Below, piece after piece: positions 18,223 to 26,529 of a stretch of 64,000 nt of DNA. Where the stretch lies: positions 1 through 64,000 of the forward strand of contig JALHMG010000027.1 of the NCBI GenBank assembly GCA_022844135.1. Reading direction: 5' to 3'. Position 1 is the first letter of the stretch. Every line of letters begins with the position of its first letter. Both the position numbers and the translations under genes were made by a program. Source of the DNA: Lysobacterales bacterium (GTDB lineage: Bacteria > Pseudomonadota > Gammaproteobacteria > Xanthomonadales > SZUA-5). Under the pieces are notes generated by a model, which was given only the letters and a program-made list of their open reading frames with translations, was not told where the DNA came from and did not search any database.

Positions 18223-18317
18223 AATGAGAGCGAGTCCGCCCCAAAAACGTGAGAACTCTAATCCGTATCTGGAGTTTGTCGTAGACTTACAGACAGCCTC
18301 AACAGAGTGACAAGTCG

Positions 18318-18779
18318 ATGCAACCTACATCGATTGCCGATGTCGTTCGCGCCGCTAGCAACAGAACTGCGGTTTCAGCCTATCCGAGGCAACGAATTGA
18401 ACGCTACTGTGCTGCCGTCGATACACTGATTTGCGATATGAAGATGTGGCTGGGTCCTCAGATTCAGTCTGCCTCGGTCAAGTCGCATGCTGCTAGATAC
18501 GTGGATCGATTTGAGAATGGCCACCAATACCAAGTGAGCGCTTGGTCATTTGAAGTTGGCTCTCATTATGTAAGTTTAGAACCGCGAGGAACTTGGGTCG
18601 TTGGAGCGTACGGACGAGCCGACTTGGTAGCCACGCCCGGGGATAGCGTCGTCCTAACTCTGAACGAGAAGTTCCAATGGGAGCTACCCACCAGGGGGCG
18701 CACTCGGATCAAGTATGAACTTTTGGATGAAGCCGTGTTCGCAAAGGCGCTAACCCGTGCGCTACAGATCGCAACTTGA
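18318..18779 (+). CDS. Hypothetical protein, first gene of a HEPN pair
   Basis: A 153-residue soluble protein I do not recognise. It has no signal peptide or membrane segment. The N-terminal half is helical and basic; the middle contains beta-rich stretches (YQVSAWSFEVGSHYVSLEPR). Its 3' end overlaps the next gene by 23 bases, implying tight co-translation. Base composition is visibly less GC-rich than the flanking genes, which suggests transfer together with the downstream HEPN-like gene. In HEPN toxin-antitoxin or defence modules the partner is often a small antitoxin or nucleotidyltransferase; I see no MNT motif here, so its role is only a guess. Confidence 0.6.
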   Translation: MQPTSIADVVRAASNRTAVSAYPRQRIERYCAAVDTLICDMKMWLGPQIQSASVKSHAARYVDRFENGHQYQVSAWSFEVGSHYVSLEPRGTWVVGAYGRADLVATPGDSVVLTLNEKFQWELPTRGRTRIKYELLDEAVFAKALTRALQIAT

Positions 18780-19302
18780 CCTTCAACAAATTGCTCAACA
18801 GGTAGCGGAGAAAGCTTGGTGGAAGTGCCTACCGGTGCACGCCTCGCCCGAGCAGATCACCGCCTTCCTGAGTTCGGTCAACATCGATCTGGCGTGTTCT
18901 AACGAGGATCTTCGGCAACGCATCTTTCAACTCAACGAAGATCGGCGATTGGGCGCTCAACTCGCGATACTTGCGGCGCTGGAAGGGTTAGTCAGAGACT
19001 TGGCAGTCAACTGGATACAAAGAAGGGCAGATCTGTCGAACGAGAAGCTTAGAAGAATTCTTGCGCGTTACGATGATCGCGGTCTTCCCGATAGGTTTCG
19101 AGCACTCGTACAAGAACTCGCCGCGGCAATGAGACTGCCCAATTGGCATAAAGATGCGTGGGACCGGCTTTTCGATTATCGCAACTGGCTGGCTCACGGT
19201 CGATATGGAGATCCACCAAGGGCAAAACTCCCCGACGAGGAACAGCTAAACAATGAAGTGGCCAAAGCGCTCAAGTACTTCCGAGCGGCGCCCGCGAAGT
19301 AG
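18757..19302 (+). CDS. HEPN-like domain protein (RNWLAH motif), putative RNase
   Basis: A 181-residue, mostly helical protein starting at a GTG inside the previous gene. Near residues 142-147 it has RNWLAH, preceded by WDRLFDY. This matches the R-x4-6-H motif of HEPN ribonucleases, where the R and H form the active site. The region before it (LRRILARYDDRGLPDRFRALVQELAAAM) looks like the other helices of a HEPN bundle. Such proteins serve as toxins or abortive-infection effectors. Assignment rests on this motif and the helical pattern only. The pair is less GC-rich than its neighbours and lies between conserved metabolic and regulatory genes. Confidence 0.6.
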   Translation: MRYRSQLDLQQIAQQVAEKAWWKCLPVHASPEQITAFLSSVNIDLACSNEDLRQRIFQLNEDRRLGAQLAILAALEGLVRDLAVNWIQRRADLSNEKLRRILARYDDRGLPDRFRALVQELAAAMRLPNWHKDAWDRLFDYRNWLAHGRYGDPPRAKLPDEEQLNNEVAKALKYFRAAPAK

Positions 19303-19408
19303 GCGAGAGCAGAAAGATGCTTGGCGCGAAGAGGCTAACGTCCGTGGCTAAAGCGTCCGGTCTGCCCGATGATGGAATCGCCATCACGCTTGGGCTCGGG
19401 GTTGTCCA

Positions 19409-20341
19409 TTGAACCTGCGCGATCTCAAGTACCTCGTTGCGCTCGCCGATCACAAGCATTTCGGGCGCGCTGCGGAAGCGTCGTTCGCCAGCCAGCCGAC
19501 GCTGTCGACGCAAATCAAGAAGCTCGAAGACGAACTGGACGTGCAACTGTTCGAACGCCAGTCGCGCGGTGTGCTGCCGACGCGCGCCGGCGCCGACATC
19601 GTGCAACGCGCGCGCTTGATCCTGCGCGAAGTGGAGGCCATCAAAGATATCGCACGTAGCGCACGCGACCCCGAGGCCGGCGCGTTGCGAATGGGCGTGT
19701 TCCCGACGCTCGGACCCTACTTCCTGCCGCATGCCGTTCCGGCCCTGCGCGCACGGTTCCCGCGACTCGAATTGCTGTTGATCGAAGAAAAGACCGAGGC
19801 GTTGTACCAGCGCCTGGATCGCGGCGAGCTCGATTGCGCATTGCTGGCGCTCCCCATCGACGAAGACGCTTTCGCCCATGTCGCGCTTTTTGTCGAAGCC
19901 TTCGTGCTGGCGGTTCCCCGCGAACGCGCCAGCGAATACAGCGGCCCATTGCGCCTGAACGATTTACGCCATCGACAAGTGTTGCTGTTGGAGGAAGGCC
20001 ACTGCATGCGCGACCAAGCCTTGAGTTTGTGCGAGTTGAGCGGCGCCGTCGAAAAGTCCGGCTTCCGCGCTACCAGCCTTGAAACCTTGCGACAGATGGT
20101 GGCTGCGAATGTGGGCGTTACCTTGTTGCCGCAGATGTCGGTATTGCCGCCGGTCGCGCCCAACGATCACCTGGTGTTGAAGCCCTTCGTCGATCCGCCG
20201 CCGTCGCGGCGCATTGGCCTGGTGTGGCGCAAGAGCGACGCGCGCGAACGCTTGATGCGCGATGCGGCTGCCGAGCTGGCGCATGCCGCTGTCGAACTGC
20301 TTGGGCCGGCTGCGGCGATTTCCGAGAGCGACAAAAGATGA
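19409..20341 (+). CDS. oxyR: Hydrogen peroxide-sensing LysR regulator OxyR
   Basis: A 310-residue LysR protein that starts at TTG (MNLRDLKYLVALADHKHFGRAAE). The winged helix includes SQPTLSTQIKKLEDEL. The redox loop GHCMRDQALSLC places cysteines at residues 199 and 208, the same numbering as Escherichia coli OxyR, where they form the peroxide-sensing disulfide. The family activates catalase, peroxiredoxin and thioredoxin-system genes under peroxide stress. No catalase lies in the window. The stop codon overlaps the ATG of the next gene by four bases, so the two are translationally coupled. Confidence 0.93.
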   Translation: MNLRDLKYLVALADHKHFGRAAEASFASQPTLSTQIKKLEDELDVQLFERQSRGVLPTRAGADIVQRARLILREVEAIKDIARSARDPEAGALRMGVFPTLGPYFLPHAVPALRARFPRLELLLIEEKTEALYQRLDRGELDCALLALPIDEDAFAHVALFVEAFVLAVPRERASEYSGPLRLNDLRHRQVLLLEEGHCMRDQALSLCELSGAVEKSGFRATSLETLRQMVAANVGVTLLPQMSVLPPVAPNDHLVLKPFVDPPPSRRIGLVWRKSDARERLMRDAAAELAHAAVELLGPAAAISESDKR

Positions 20342-20952
20342 ATCGCTGGATAAAAATCGCACTCGCCATCTCGCTGGGCGGCGCCATCTGGCAACTGTAC
20401 AACCGTCCACCATCGGCCATCGATCTGGGGCCAGGCGTGCTCGCCCCCGATCCGCCGGTACAAACCGAAGTCAGCAAGGCCGCTGATATTCGCCATGGCG
20501 ACTACACGCTCAAGCCACTGGCCAAGTTCCGAGTGCGCGCGCGCTTGATTTCGAGCTTGCGCTACAGCATGGATCGCGGCGCCGACCTGTCGCCGATCGA
20601 CTTCGCGCTCGGGTGGGGGCGCATGAGCGATCGCGACATCATCGAGGCGCTCAACGTGAGCCAGGGCGCGCGCTTTTTCACCTACCGCTGGGAAACAACG
20701 CCGCCCATTCCCTATGAGGAAATCACCCGCTCATCGACCAACACGCATTTGATCCCGGCCAACGAAAACATCCGCAAGCAATTGTTTCGCATGGCGCCCG
20801 GCAGCGTGATCGAGATCGAAGGATTACTCGTACGCGCCAACGGCGACGATGGCTTTGTCTGGAACTCCAGCCTGTCGCGCACCGATAACGGCGCCGGCGC
20901 CTGCGAACTCATCTACGTCACCGACGCGTCGGTGATTCGCGGGCGCGGCTGA
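20338..20952 (+). CDS. Hypothetical membrane-anchored protein
   Basis: A 204-residue protein whose ATG overlaps the oxyR stop (ATGA). An N-terminal segment (WIKIALAISLGGAIWQLY, residues 3-20) should be a signal anchor, with the rest in the periplasm. Notable stretches are PIDFALGWGRMSD and the C-terminal CELIYVTDASVI. I recall similar small proteins of unknown function in Gammaproteobacteria but cannot name a family. Coupling to oxyR suggests co-expression. Confidence 0.75.
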   Translation: MNRWIKIALAISLGGAIWQLYNRPPSAIDLGPGVLAPDPPVQTEVSKAADIRHGDYTLKPLAKFRVRARLISSLRYSMDRGADLSPIDFALGWGRMSDRDIIEALNVSQGARFFTYRWETTPPIPYEEITRSSTNTHLIPANENIRKQLFRMAPGSVIEIEGLLVRANGDDGFVWNSSLSRTDNGAGACELIYVTDASVIRGRG

Positions 20953-21047
20953 ACCGGCAGCAACTCAGGTCCACGCACGCGCCGAAGATGTGTCCCGCCT
21001 GGCTTGCTTGCGGTAACGAACGTGACTATGCTGCGCGGCTCTCCCAT

Positions 21048-21124
<77 letters not shown>

Positions 21125-21194
21125 GTTTCAGCTTGAGTTTCAAGCACATACCACGCCCCGTCATCGGGGCGTTGTTGTGTCTGGGCTTGGGCAT

Positions 21195-21941
21195 TTACAG
21201 CAGCGCCGCAAAGCTCAGCATCACCGCGATCTCGACGGTTTGGTTGGCTGCACCCAACGTATCGCCGGTGATGCCGCCGAGTTGGGCGCGGAAGTACTGC
21301 CCTGCCAACCACGCAACGCCGATCGCCATCAGGGCCGCAACTACCGTTGCTGGGTACCACCACGATGCGACCGCGCAGATGGCCGCAGCCCAGGCCGTGC
21401 CTTCGATCACTTCTGACCAACCCAGCGCGTCGGCCATTGGCTTGTTGCTGCCCATTCGCACGTACGGCAGTGCCAGTGTCAGCCACAGGCTGGAGGTCCG
21501 TGCCAGGGTGTGCGCGACGACCAGGGCGGCAAGGGCGGCCGTCGGCGGCAGGGCCATCAATGCGCCGATGCGCAACAGCAGGCTCAAAACCAGCGCTGCG
21601 GCGCCGTACGAGCCGATGCGGCTGTCTTTCATGATCTCAAGCTTGCGTTCCACGCTCATGCCGCCGCCGAGGCCGTCGGCGGTGTCGGCCAGGCCATCTT
21701 CGTGGAATGCACCGGTCACGATCACCAGCGCACCGATCGTCAGTGCCGCGCTCACGAATGGCGCAAATGCCAGCGAGCAGAGCGCAAAAATCGCGGCGCC
21801 GATGGCTCCCACGATCACGCCGACCAGCGGAAAGTAGCGCGCGGATCGGGCGAGGCTCAACTCATCGGGGTAAGCGAAGCGCGCGACCGGCAGCCGCGTC
21901 AGAAAGGTCAGGGCTGTGGCCAGCAGGCGCAGCCGACTCAT
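21195..21941 (-). CDS. cobS: Adenosylcobinamide-GDP ribazoletransferase (cobalamin synthase)
   Basis: A 248-residue polytopic membrane enzyme that joins adenosylcobinamide-GDP and alpha-ribazole to complete the lower half of vitamin B12. The family motif GAFHEDGLADTADGLGGG is intact near residues 78-95, followed by KDSRIGSYG, and about six hydrophobic helices span the rest. The ATG at 21941 overlaps the cobT stop by four bases (ATGA). Only cobT and cobS of the nucleotide-loop pathway are present here; cobU and cobC are not in the window. Confidence 0.93.
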   Translation of the reverse strand: MSRLRLLATALTFLTRLPVARFAYPDELSLARSARYFPLVGVIVGAIGAAIFALCSLAFAPFVSAALTIGALVIVTGAFHEDGLADTADGLGGGMSVERKLEIMKDSRIGSYGAAALVLSLLLRIGALMALPPTAALAALVVAHTLARTSSLWLTLALPYVRMGSNKPMADALGWSEVIEGTAWAAAICAVASWWYPATVVAALMAIGVAWLAGQYFRAQLGGITGDTLGAANQTVEIAVMLSFAALL

Positions 21942-22951
21942 GTTGCGTCGCTGGCCCGACTGACCTGGGCGGCCTCGAAGCTCGCCATGTCGCGCAGGAT
22001 CGCGCACGCGGCGCGCAGCAGCGGCACCGCGAGCGCGGCGCCACTGCCCTCGCCCAGGCGCAGGCCCAGATCGAGCAAAGGATGGGCGTTCAGTTCCTGC
22101 AATACGCGCCGATGCCCCGGCTCTGCGGAGCGATGGGCGAAAACCAGGGCATCGCGACACGACGGCTGCAGGAGGCAGGCATACAGTGCCGCGACGCTGG
22201 CGATGAATCCATCCACGAGCACCAGCACGCCACGCTCGCTGGCTGCGTGCATCGCGCCGATCAGCGCGGCAATCTCAAAACCGCCGAATTCCGCCAGAAA
22301 TCGCAGCGGTTCGCGCGGCGCCCTGCCCGCTCGCTCAATCGCACGTTCGATGAGCGCAGCCTTGCGCGCCACGCCCTCTGCCGCCAGGCCCGTTCCCGGT
22401 CCGACGAGGGCGGCCACCGGCATTTCCAGCCAGACGGCTGCGAGCGCAGTTGCGGCGCTGGTGTTGCCGATGCCCATTTCGCCCAGCACCAGCAATCGCG
22501 CCTCACTGCGCAGCGCCGCGTCGCGCCCCACGGCCAGCGCCAATTCGAGCTGCACGGCGCTCATCGCCGGGCGCTCGATCATGTTCTCCGTGCCAAAGCC
22601 GCAACGCGCGGAGACCACATTGGGCAGCGGCTCCAGCCCGCCCAACACGCCGACGTCGACAACTTCCAGCGGGGCATCGATCTGCCTTGCCAGCACATTG
22701 ATGGCCGCGCCGCCGCGCGCAAAATTGCGCACCATTTCCGCAGTGACCGCTTGCGGATAAGCGCTCACGCCCGCCGTCGCGATGCCATGATCGGCGGCAA
22801 AGACGATCACGCATACAGGGTCGACGAAGGGTTCGAGCGTTTGCTGAAAGGCCGCGATGTCGACCGCGAGCGCCTCCAGGCGACCCAGCGCCCCGAGCGG
22901 CTTGGTCTTATTCTCGATCGCGTGCTGCGCTGCGGCTCGCCAGTTGGTCAC
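21938..22951 (-). CDS. cobT: Nicotinate-nucleotide-dimethylbenzimidazole phosphoribosyltransferase
   Basis: CobT makes alpha-ribazole phosphate from dimethylbenzimidazole and nicotinate mononucleotide in B12 nucleotide-loop assembly. The sequence shows KPLGALGRLEALA at the N-terminus, VFAADHGIA, the glycine-rich LGEMGIGNTSAATAL and, near the C-terminus, LGEGSGAALAVPLL with the catalytic Glu. I start at a GTG with AGGA upstream (337 residues). A TTG at 23002, abutting the upstream stop, would add 17 residues and cannot be excluded. It lies between the phosphoesterase gene and cobS, all on one strand with no real gaps. Confidence 0.92.
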   Translation of the reverse strand: MTNWRAAAQHAIENKTKPLGALGRLEALAVDIAAFQQTLEPFVDPVCVIVFAADHGIATAGVSAYPQAVTAEMVRNFARGGAAINVLARQIDAPLEVVDVGVLGGLEPLPNVVSARCGFGTENMIERPAMSAVQLELALAVGRDAALRSEARLLVLGEMGIGNTSAATALAAVWLEMPVAALVGPGTGLAAEGVARKAALIERAIERAGRAPREPLRFLAEFGGFEIAALIGAMHAASERGVLVLVDGFIASVAALYACLLQPSCRDALVFAHRSAEPGHRRVLQELNAHPLLDLGLRLGEGSGAALAVPLLRAACAILRDMASFEAAQVSRASDAT

Positions 22952-23002
22952 GTCTTGGTCCTGCGGAAAGACGCCGCAGCATAGCGTTGCCCACAGGGAC
23001 AA

Positions 23003-23797
23003 TCAGGCGGCAGCGAGCAACGGCGATGGCCCCGGCAACTCGGCGATCACCTCGGCGCGACCGTGCCAGCGAATCAGCGAGAGCACACCATCCTGACTTT
23101 CGGTCAGCGCCGTGAGGCTTTCGACCCAGTCGCCGTCATTCGCGTACACGATGCCGTCGCGCTCGATCAATGCCGGGCGATGGATGTGGCCACAGATGAC
23201 GCCATCGAGACGGCGAGCGCGTGCCGCGCCGATGGCGGCGTTGATGTAGCGATCGATGTAGCGCTCGGCCAGATCGCTTTGGCGCTTGATGAAATCGGCC
23301 AGCGACCAATAGCGCATGCCCAGCGAGCGGCGCACGCGGTTGGTCAGTCGATTGCTGGCAAGCACGTAATCGTACAGATGATCGCCCAGGCGCTCCTGCC
23401 AGCCGCCATGCTGCACATCGCCATCGAAGTCGTCGCCGTGCGTGACCAGATAGCGGCGACCGTCGCTCGCGCGATGCACCGCGTCGCGGCGCACGATCAT
23501 CTTCGGCAACACGAGCCCACAGAGTTCGCGCAGCGAGCGATCGTGGTTGCCAGGGATATAGATGATCTCGGTCCCGCGTCGGGCCAGGTCGCGCAGGCGT
23601 TCGATGACCGCCGACTGGTGCCTGTCGAAGCTCGCACGTCTGGCGCTGATCCACCAAAGGTCGACCACATCGCCCACGAGGTACAGCCGCTCGGCACGCA
23701 GCCCCGCGAGGAACTCAGCCAGTGCTTCGGCATGGCAGTTCGGCGAACCCAGGTGCATATCGGAGACAAACGCCGTCCGCACTGTCGTGTTAGTCAT
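23003..23797 (-). CDS. LpxH-like UDP-2,3-diacylglucosamine diphosphatase family phosphoesterase
   Basis: A 264-residue calcineurin-like metallophosphoesterase. All metal-binding blocks are visible in order: SDMHLG, YLVGDVVDLW, YIPGNHD, THGDDFD and CGHIHRP. The spacing and the WW after GDVVDL resemble the LpxH/UDP-2,3-diacylglucosamine pyrophosphatase group that makes lipid X for lipid A. Many paralogues in this group have other or unknown substrates, so I do not assign lpxH. It is the first gene of a probable unit with cobT and cobS; the functional link is unclear. Confidence 0.85.
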   Translation of the reverse strand: MTNTTVRTAFVSDMHLGSPNCHAEALAEFLAGLRAERLYLVGDVVDLWWISARRASFDRHQSAVIERLRDLARRGTEIIYIPGNHDRSLRELCGLVLPKMIVRRDAVHRASDGRRYLVTHGDDFDGDVQHGGWQERLGDHLYDYVLASNRLTNRVRRSLGMRYWSLADFIKRQSDLAERYIDRYINAAIGAARARRLDGVICGHIHRPALIERDGIVYANDGDWVESLTALTESQDGVLSLIRWHGRAEVIAELPGPSPLLAAA

Positions 23798-23848
23798 GAT
23801 GGCTCGCTCGTTGTTGTTTTGGTTTTTGTTGTTCTTACGGCGTCCGGC

Positions 23849-25534
23849 TCACGCCAGGTAACGCTGCCGCTTGCGCGGCGTGAGCCGCGTCAGATCCACC
23901 AGAATCAACCCATCGACAGCGTTCTGGAAATTCGGGTCGATCCCAAATGCCAGGAACTGCGCGCCGCCGGGTTCGCAGAGTTCGGTGTATTGCTTGTACA
24001 GCGTCGGTACGCGCGCGCCCAGAGCGGCGAGATTGCTCTTCAACACCGAGAACGCAGCAGCGGCATCCAACTCAGAGTGGGTGAAACTCTGCACACGCGG
24101 ATACGGGTGACTGGCGCGCGCGAGGCCGTCGCGATTGCCGTAGAAGTGGTCGTAGTAAGCGACCAGCGCGTCGCGCGCGGCGTTCGGCAGATCGGCGCTG
24201 ATCGACACGGTGCCGAACAGATAGCGCAGCGTCGGATAGCGCCGCAAATAAGCGCCGATGCCGCACCACAAATAATCCAGGCTGCGCGAGCCCCAGTATT
24301 CGGGCGTTACGAAGCTGCGACCGAGTTCCAGGCCGTCTTTCAGGTACGCATCGAAGCGCCGATCGAAAGCGAACAAGCTGGCGGTGTACAAGCCCGCGAT
24401 TCCGCGCGCCGCGACAACATCCGCGGTGCGCGCAACCCGATAAGCGCCAGCGATGCGCTGCTGCGTCGCATCCCAGAGAATCAGCTGATCGTAGTGCGCG
24501 TCGTAACGATCCCAATCGAGCGCCAAACCGGAGCCTTCGCCGACTGCGCGAAACGTGGCTTCGCGGGCGCGCGCAATTTCGCGCAGCACGATGCACGGCG
24601 CGCCGGGTTCGGCGAGCACGATGCGCTTGCCATCGGGCGTTTCGCCGAGCACCGGGAGCGTCTCGATGGCCGCGTTGAGCGCCGCCGCAGACGCCGGGTG
24701 GGCGACCGCTTCCGGGCGCGGCTGGAATGCGTCGACGCCGAAACGCAGGCGCCGCGCAGCGCGTTGCAACGAGCGCGCGAGCACGCCTGGCGGAGTGGTG
24801 TCGTTAGCATCGAGCGCGAGCGGCTTGCCGATGTGAATATCGATGCGCTGGCCGCTGCGGAAAATCTGTCGCGGCAACATCGCCGTCCCGAGTGGCCCGG
24901 CCACCGCCGCGGCCGCGTAGAAACTGAAAGCATTGCGCGCTGCGATATCGACCGGAATCACCGGAACTCCGCTGGCACGCGCCAGCCGCACAAAACCGGT
25001 GCGCCAGGGTTTGTCGCGTACGCCACGCCATGTCAGGCGCGAGACTTCTGCGGCCGGAAACACGATGACTGCCAGCCCATCTTTGAGCGCCGCCTCCAAG
25101 GCATTGACTTGCGACGCATCGCTGCGGCCACCGAATACGCGCACCGGCAACAGCAAAGAGCGCAATGGCGCCAGGATGTTCAACCAGTCGTTGGCGACGA
25201 TGCGTACATCGCGACGGATGTCGCCGACCATTTTGAGTAGCGCAAGCGCATCCAGCCCGCCAAGCGGGTGATTGGAGACGATCAGGCATCCGCCCGAGAC
25301 CGGGATTCGCTGCCGCTCCAGATCGTCGACGCGATAGCGCGCGTCGACATGGCGCATCACGCCTTCCACAAACTCCAGGCCTTCCAGATGCGGATAGTCG
25401 CGAACCACCGCCTCGCAGCGGTCGAGGCGCGTGAATTTTGCCAGCCCTGCGAGCAACGGACGCGTGAACCGCGCCCGCTGGGGCGCAAACATCGCAGGAA
25501 ACTTCTCTTCGATGCGCTGCTGCAAATTGAGCAT
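23849..25534 (-). CDS. olsF: Bifunctional ornithine lipid synthase (OlsF-like): acyltransferase plus GNAT
   Basis: A 561-residue fusion. The N-terminal half is a PlsC-type lysophospholipid acyltransferase, with NHPLGGLD at about residue 87 and the later VIVFPAAEVSR block. From about residue 305 it is a GNAT-like OlsB/hemolysin-type N-acyltransferase (CIVLREIARAREATFRAVGEG, then LELGRSFVTPEYWG and YLFGTVSIS). OlsF proteins known from Serratia and Flavobacterium carry this order and make ornithine lipid from ornithine in one protein. The gene starts at the ATG at 25534. The frame stays open a further 174 codons upstream, but only through repeat DNA. Alternative: a fused hemolysin-family acyltransferase with another amine substrate. 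Confidence 0.82.
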   Translation of the reverse strand: MLNLQQRIEEKFPAMFAPQRARFTRPLLAGLAKFTRLDRCEAVVRDYPHLEGLEFVEGVMRHVDARYRVDDLERQRIPVSGGCLIVSNHPLGGLDALALLKMVGDIRRDVRIVANDWLNILAPLRSLLLPVRVFGGRSDASQVNALEAALKDGLAVIVFPAAEVSRLTWRGVRDKPWRTGFVRLARASGVPVIPVDIAARNAFSFYAAAAVAGPLGTAMLPRQIFRSGQRIDIHIGKPLALDANDTTPPGVLARSLQRAARRLRFGVDAFQPRPEAVAHPASAAALNAAIETLPVLGETPDGKRIVLAEPGAPCIVLREIARAREATFRAVGEGSGLALDWDRYDAHYDQLILWDATQQRIAGAYRVARTADVVAARGIAGLYTASLFAFDRRFDAYLKDGLELGRSFVTPEYWGSRSLDYLWCGIGAYLRRYPTLRYLFGTVSISADLPNAARDALVAYYDHFYGNRDGLARASHPYPRVQSFTHSELDAAAAFSVLKSNLAALGARVPTLYKQYTELCEPGGAQFLAFGIDPNFQNAVDGLILVDLTRLTPRKRQRYLA

Positions 25535-25660
25535 GCGTCCCACCCGCTGTTCAGATGGGCGCTCAGTCTTGCGTCTGCAGACGGCAATGCGTTGACGGTT
25601 AGAAGACAGTGAGATGACTGCCAATTGCGCCTGCAGATGCCACTGACACGCACCGCCGCT

Positions 25661-25885
25661 CGGACCGCAGCACCGTGGTTCGTCGAGACGTAAAGGTGAA
25701 GTTGACGTAGGGCGGAACCCGCGCGCCGAGGACAAATGACCATGCCGCCATCCACCCGCGCGGATTCCGCCGATCGGACCGCAGCACCGTCGTTCGTCGA
25801 GACGTAAAGGTGAAGTTGACGTAGAGCGGAACCCGCGCGCCGAGGACAAATGACCATGCCGCCATCCACCCGCGCGGATTCCGCC
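25661..25885. repeat. Two tandem copies of a 114-bp repeat with REP-like ends
   Basis: Two nearly identical units start at 25661 and 25775, differing at only a couple of visible positions. Each contains a GTAG(G/A)GCGGAACCCGCGCG arm and, about 45 bases later, CGCGCGGATTCCGCC, so the unit can fold back on itself. The same module recurs several times between 26.6 and 28.2 kb. It lies in the divergent gap upstream of olsF. Confidence 0.85.
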
Positions 25886-26054
25886 ATCCGCCCACCATCG
25901 TGCCGTGCGCGTGGCGGTGGAATCCGCACGATGAAGCGTGTACGGCTTCCACCCTGCACGGGATCCCGCCTTACGCGGGTTTATCCTTCGGAAGTTTTCG
26001 GGTGTCCCCGCTCTTAACCAACCGTGTGCTACCCTCGAATCCTCCCGGTTAGGC

Positions 26055-26417
26055 ATGAGAGTCGCGCTGATGAACTACCCACTGGTCCGTTTCCTGTTGA
26101 CGGCAGGCGTCGCACTGGGGCTCGCAGCCTCGTCTGTGGAATCCGCCAAAGCCTCCCCTGCCTCGACCAAAGAGGTAGAGACCGAATACAAGGAGCAAGT
26201 CAAAATTGACCAGTGGATAGAACAAACAGGTTATGACGACCAATTTGGGGAACGCCGCGACCCCGCCAAGGGCGACGCACAGGAAACGGGTGCTCAACCG
26301 GCGGCGCCTGCGCCCGAAGTAGCCGTCGCTGAGCCAGAGGCACCCACTGATGAGGCGGAGGCAGTCGCGGAAGAGGAAGAGGTCGAAGACGGCGCCGCGG
26401 ATGAGGAATCCGAATAA
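26055..26417 (+). CDS. Small secreted acidic protein, hypothetical
   Basis: A 120-residue protein with a signal peptide (PLVRFLLTAGVALGLAASSV, cleavage near ESAKA-SPAS). A mixed middle (QVKIDQWIEQTGYDDQFGERRDP) is followed by a low-complexity tail of Ala, Pro and Glu ending in EEEEVEDGAADEESE. The start could also be the ATG at 26070, five codons later, which has GAGAG upstream. I do not recognise a family. It is the only plausible gene inside a 2.7-kb block of repeats, so it could be a periplasmic protein isolated by repeat expansion, or a chance frame. The clean signal peptide argues for a real gene. Confidence 0.6.
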   Translation: MRVALMNYPLVRFLLTAGVALGLAASSVESAKASPASTKEVETEYKEQVKIDQWIEQTGYDDQFGERRDPAKGDAQETGAQPAAPAPEVAVAEPEAPTDEAEAVAEEEEVEDGAADEESE

Positions 26418-26529
26418 CGTCCAATCCGCGTAAGGTGGTTTTCGCACTGGAGCCAGGAGGCCGACGCATGACCGTGGACACGCGCTATGAACGGCCATCC
26501 GCTGCGGATCCCAGCACGCTGGCCATGTG

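Noticed and set aside
23063..25240. Plus-strand frame of 725 codons across the phosphoesterase and olsF genes
   Set aside because: It covers two unrelated minus-strand genes with strong motifs, so it is an antisense artefact.
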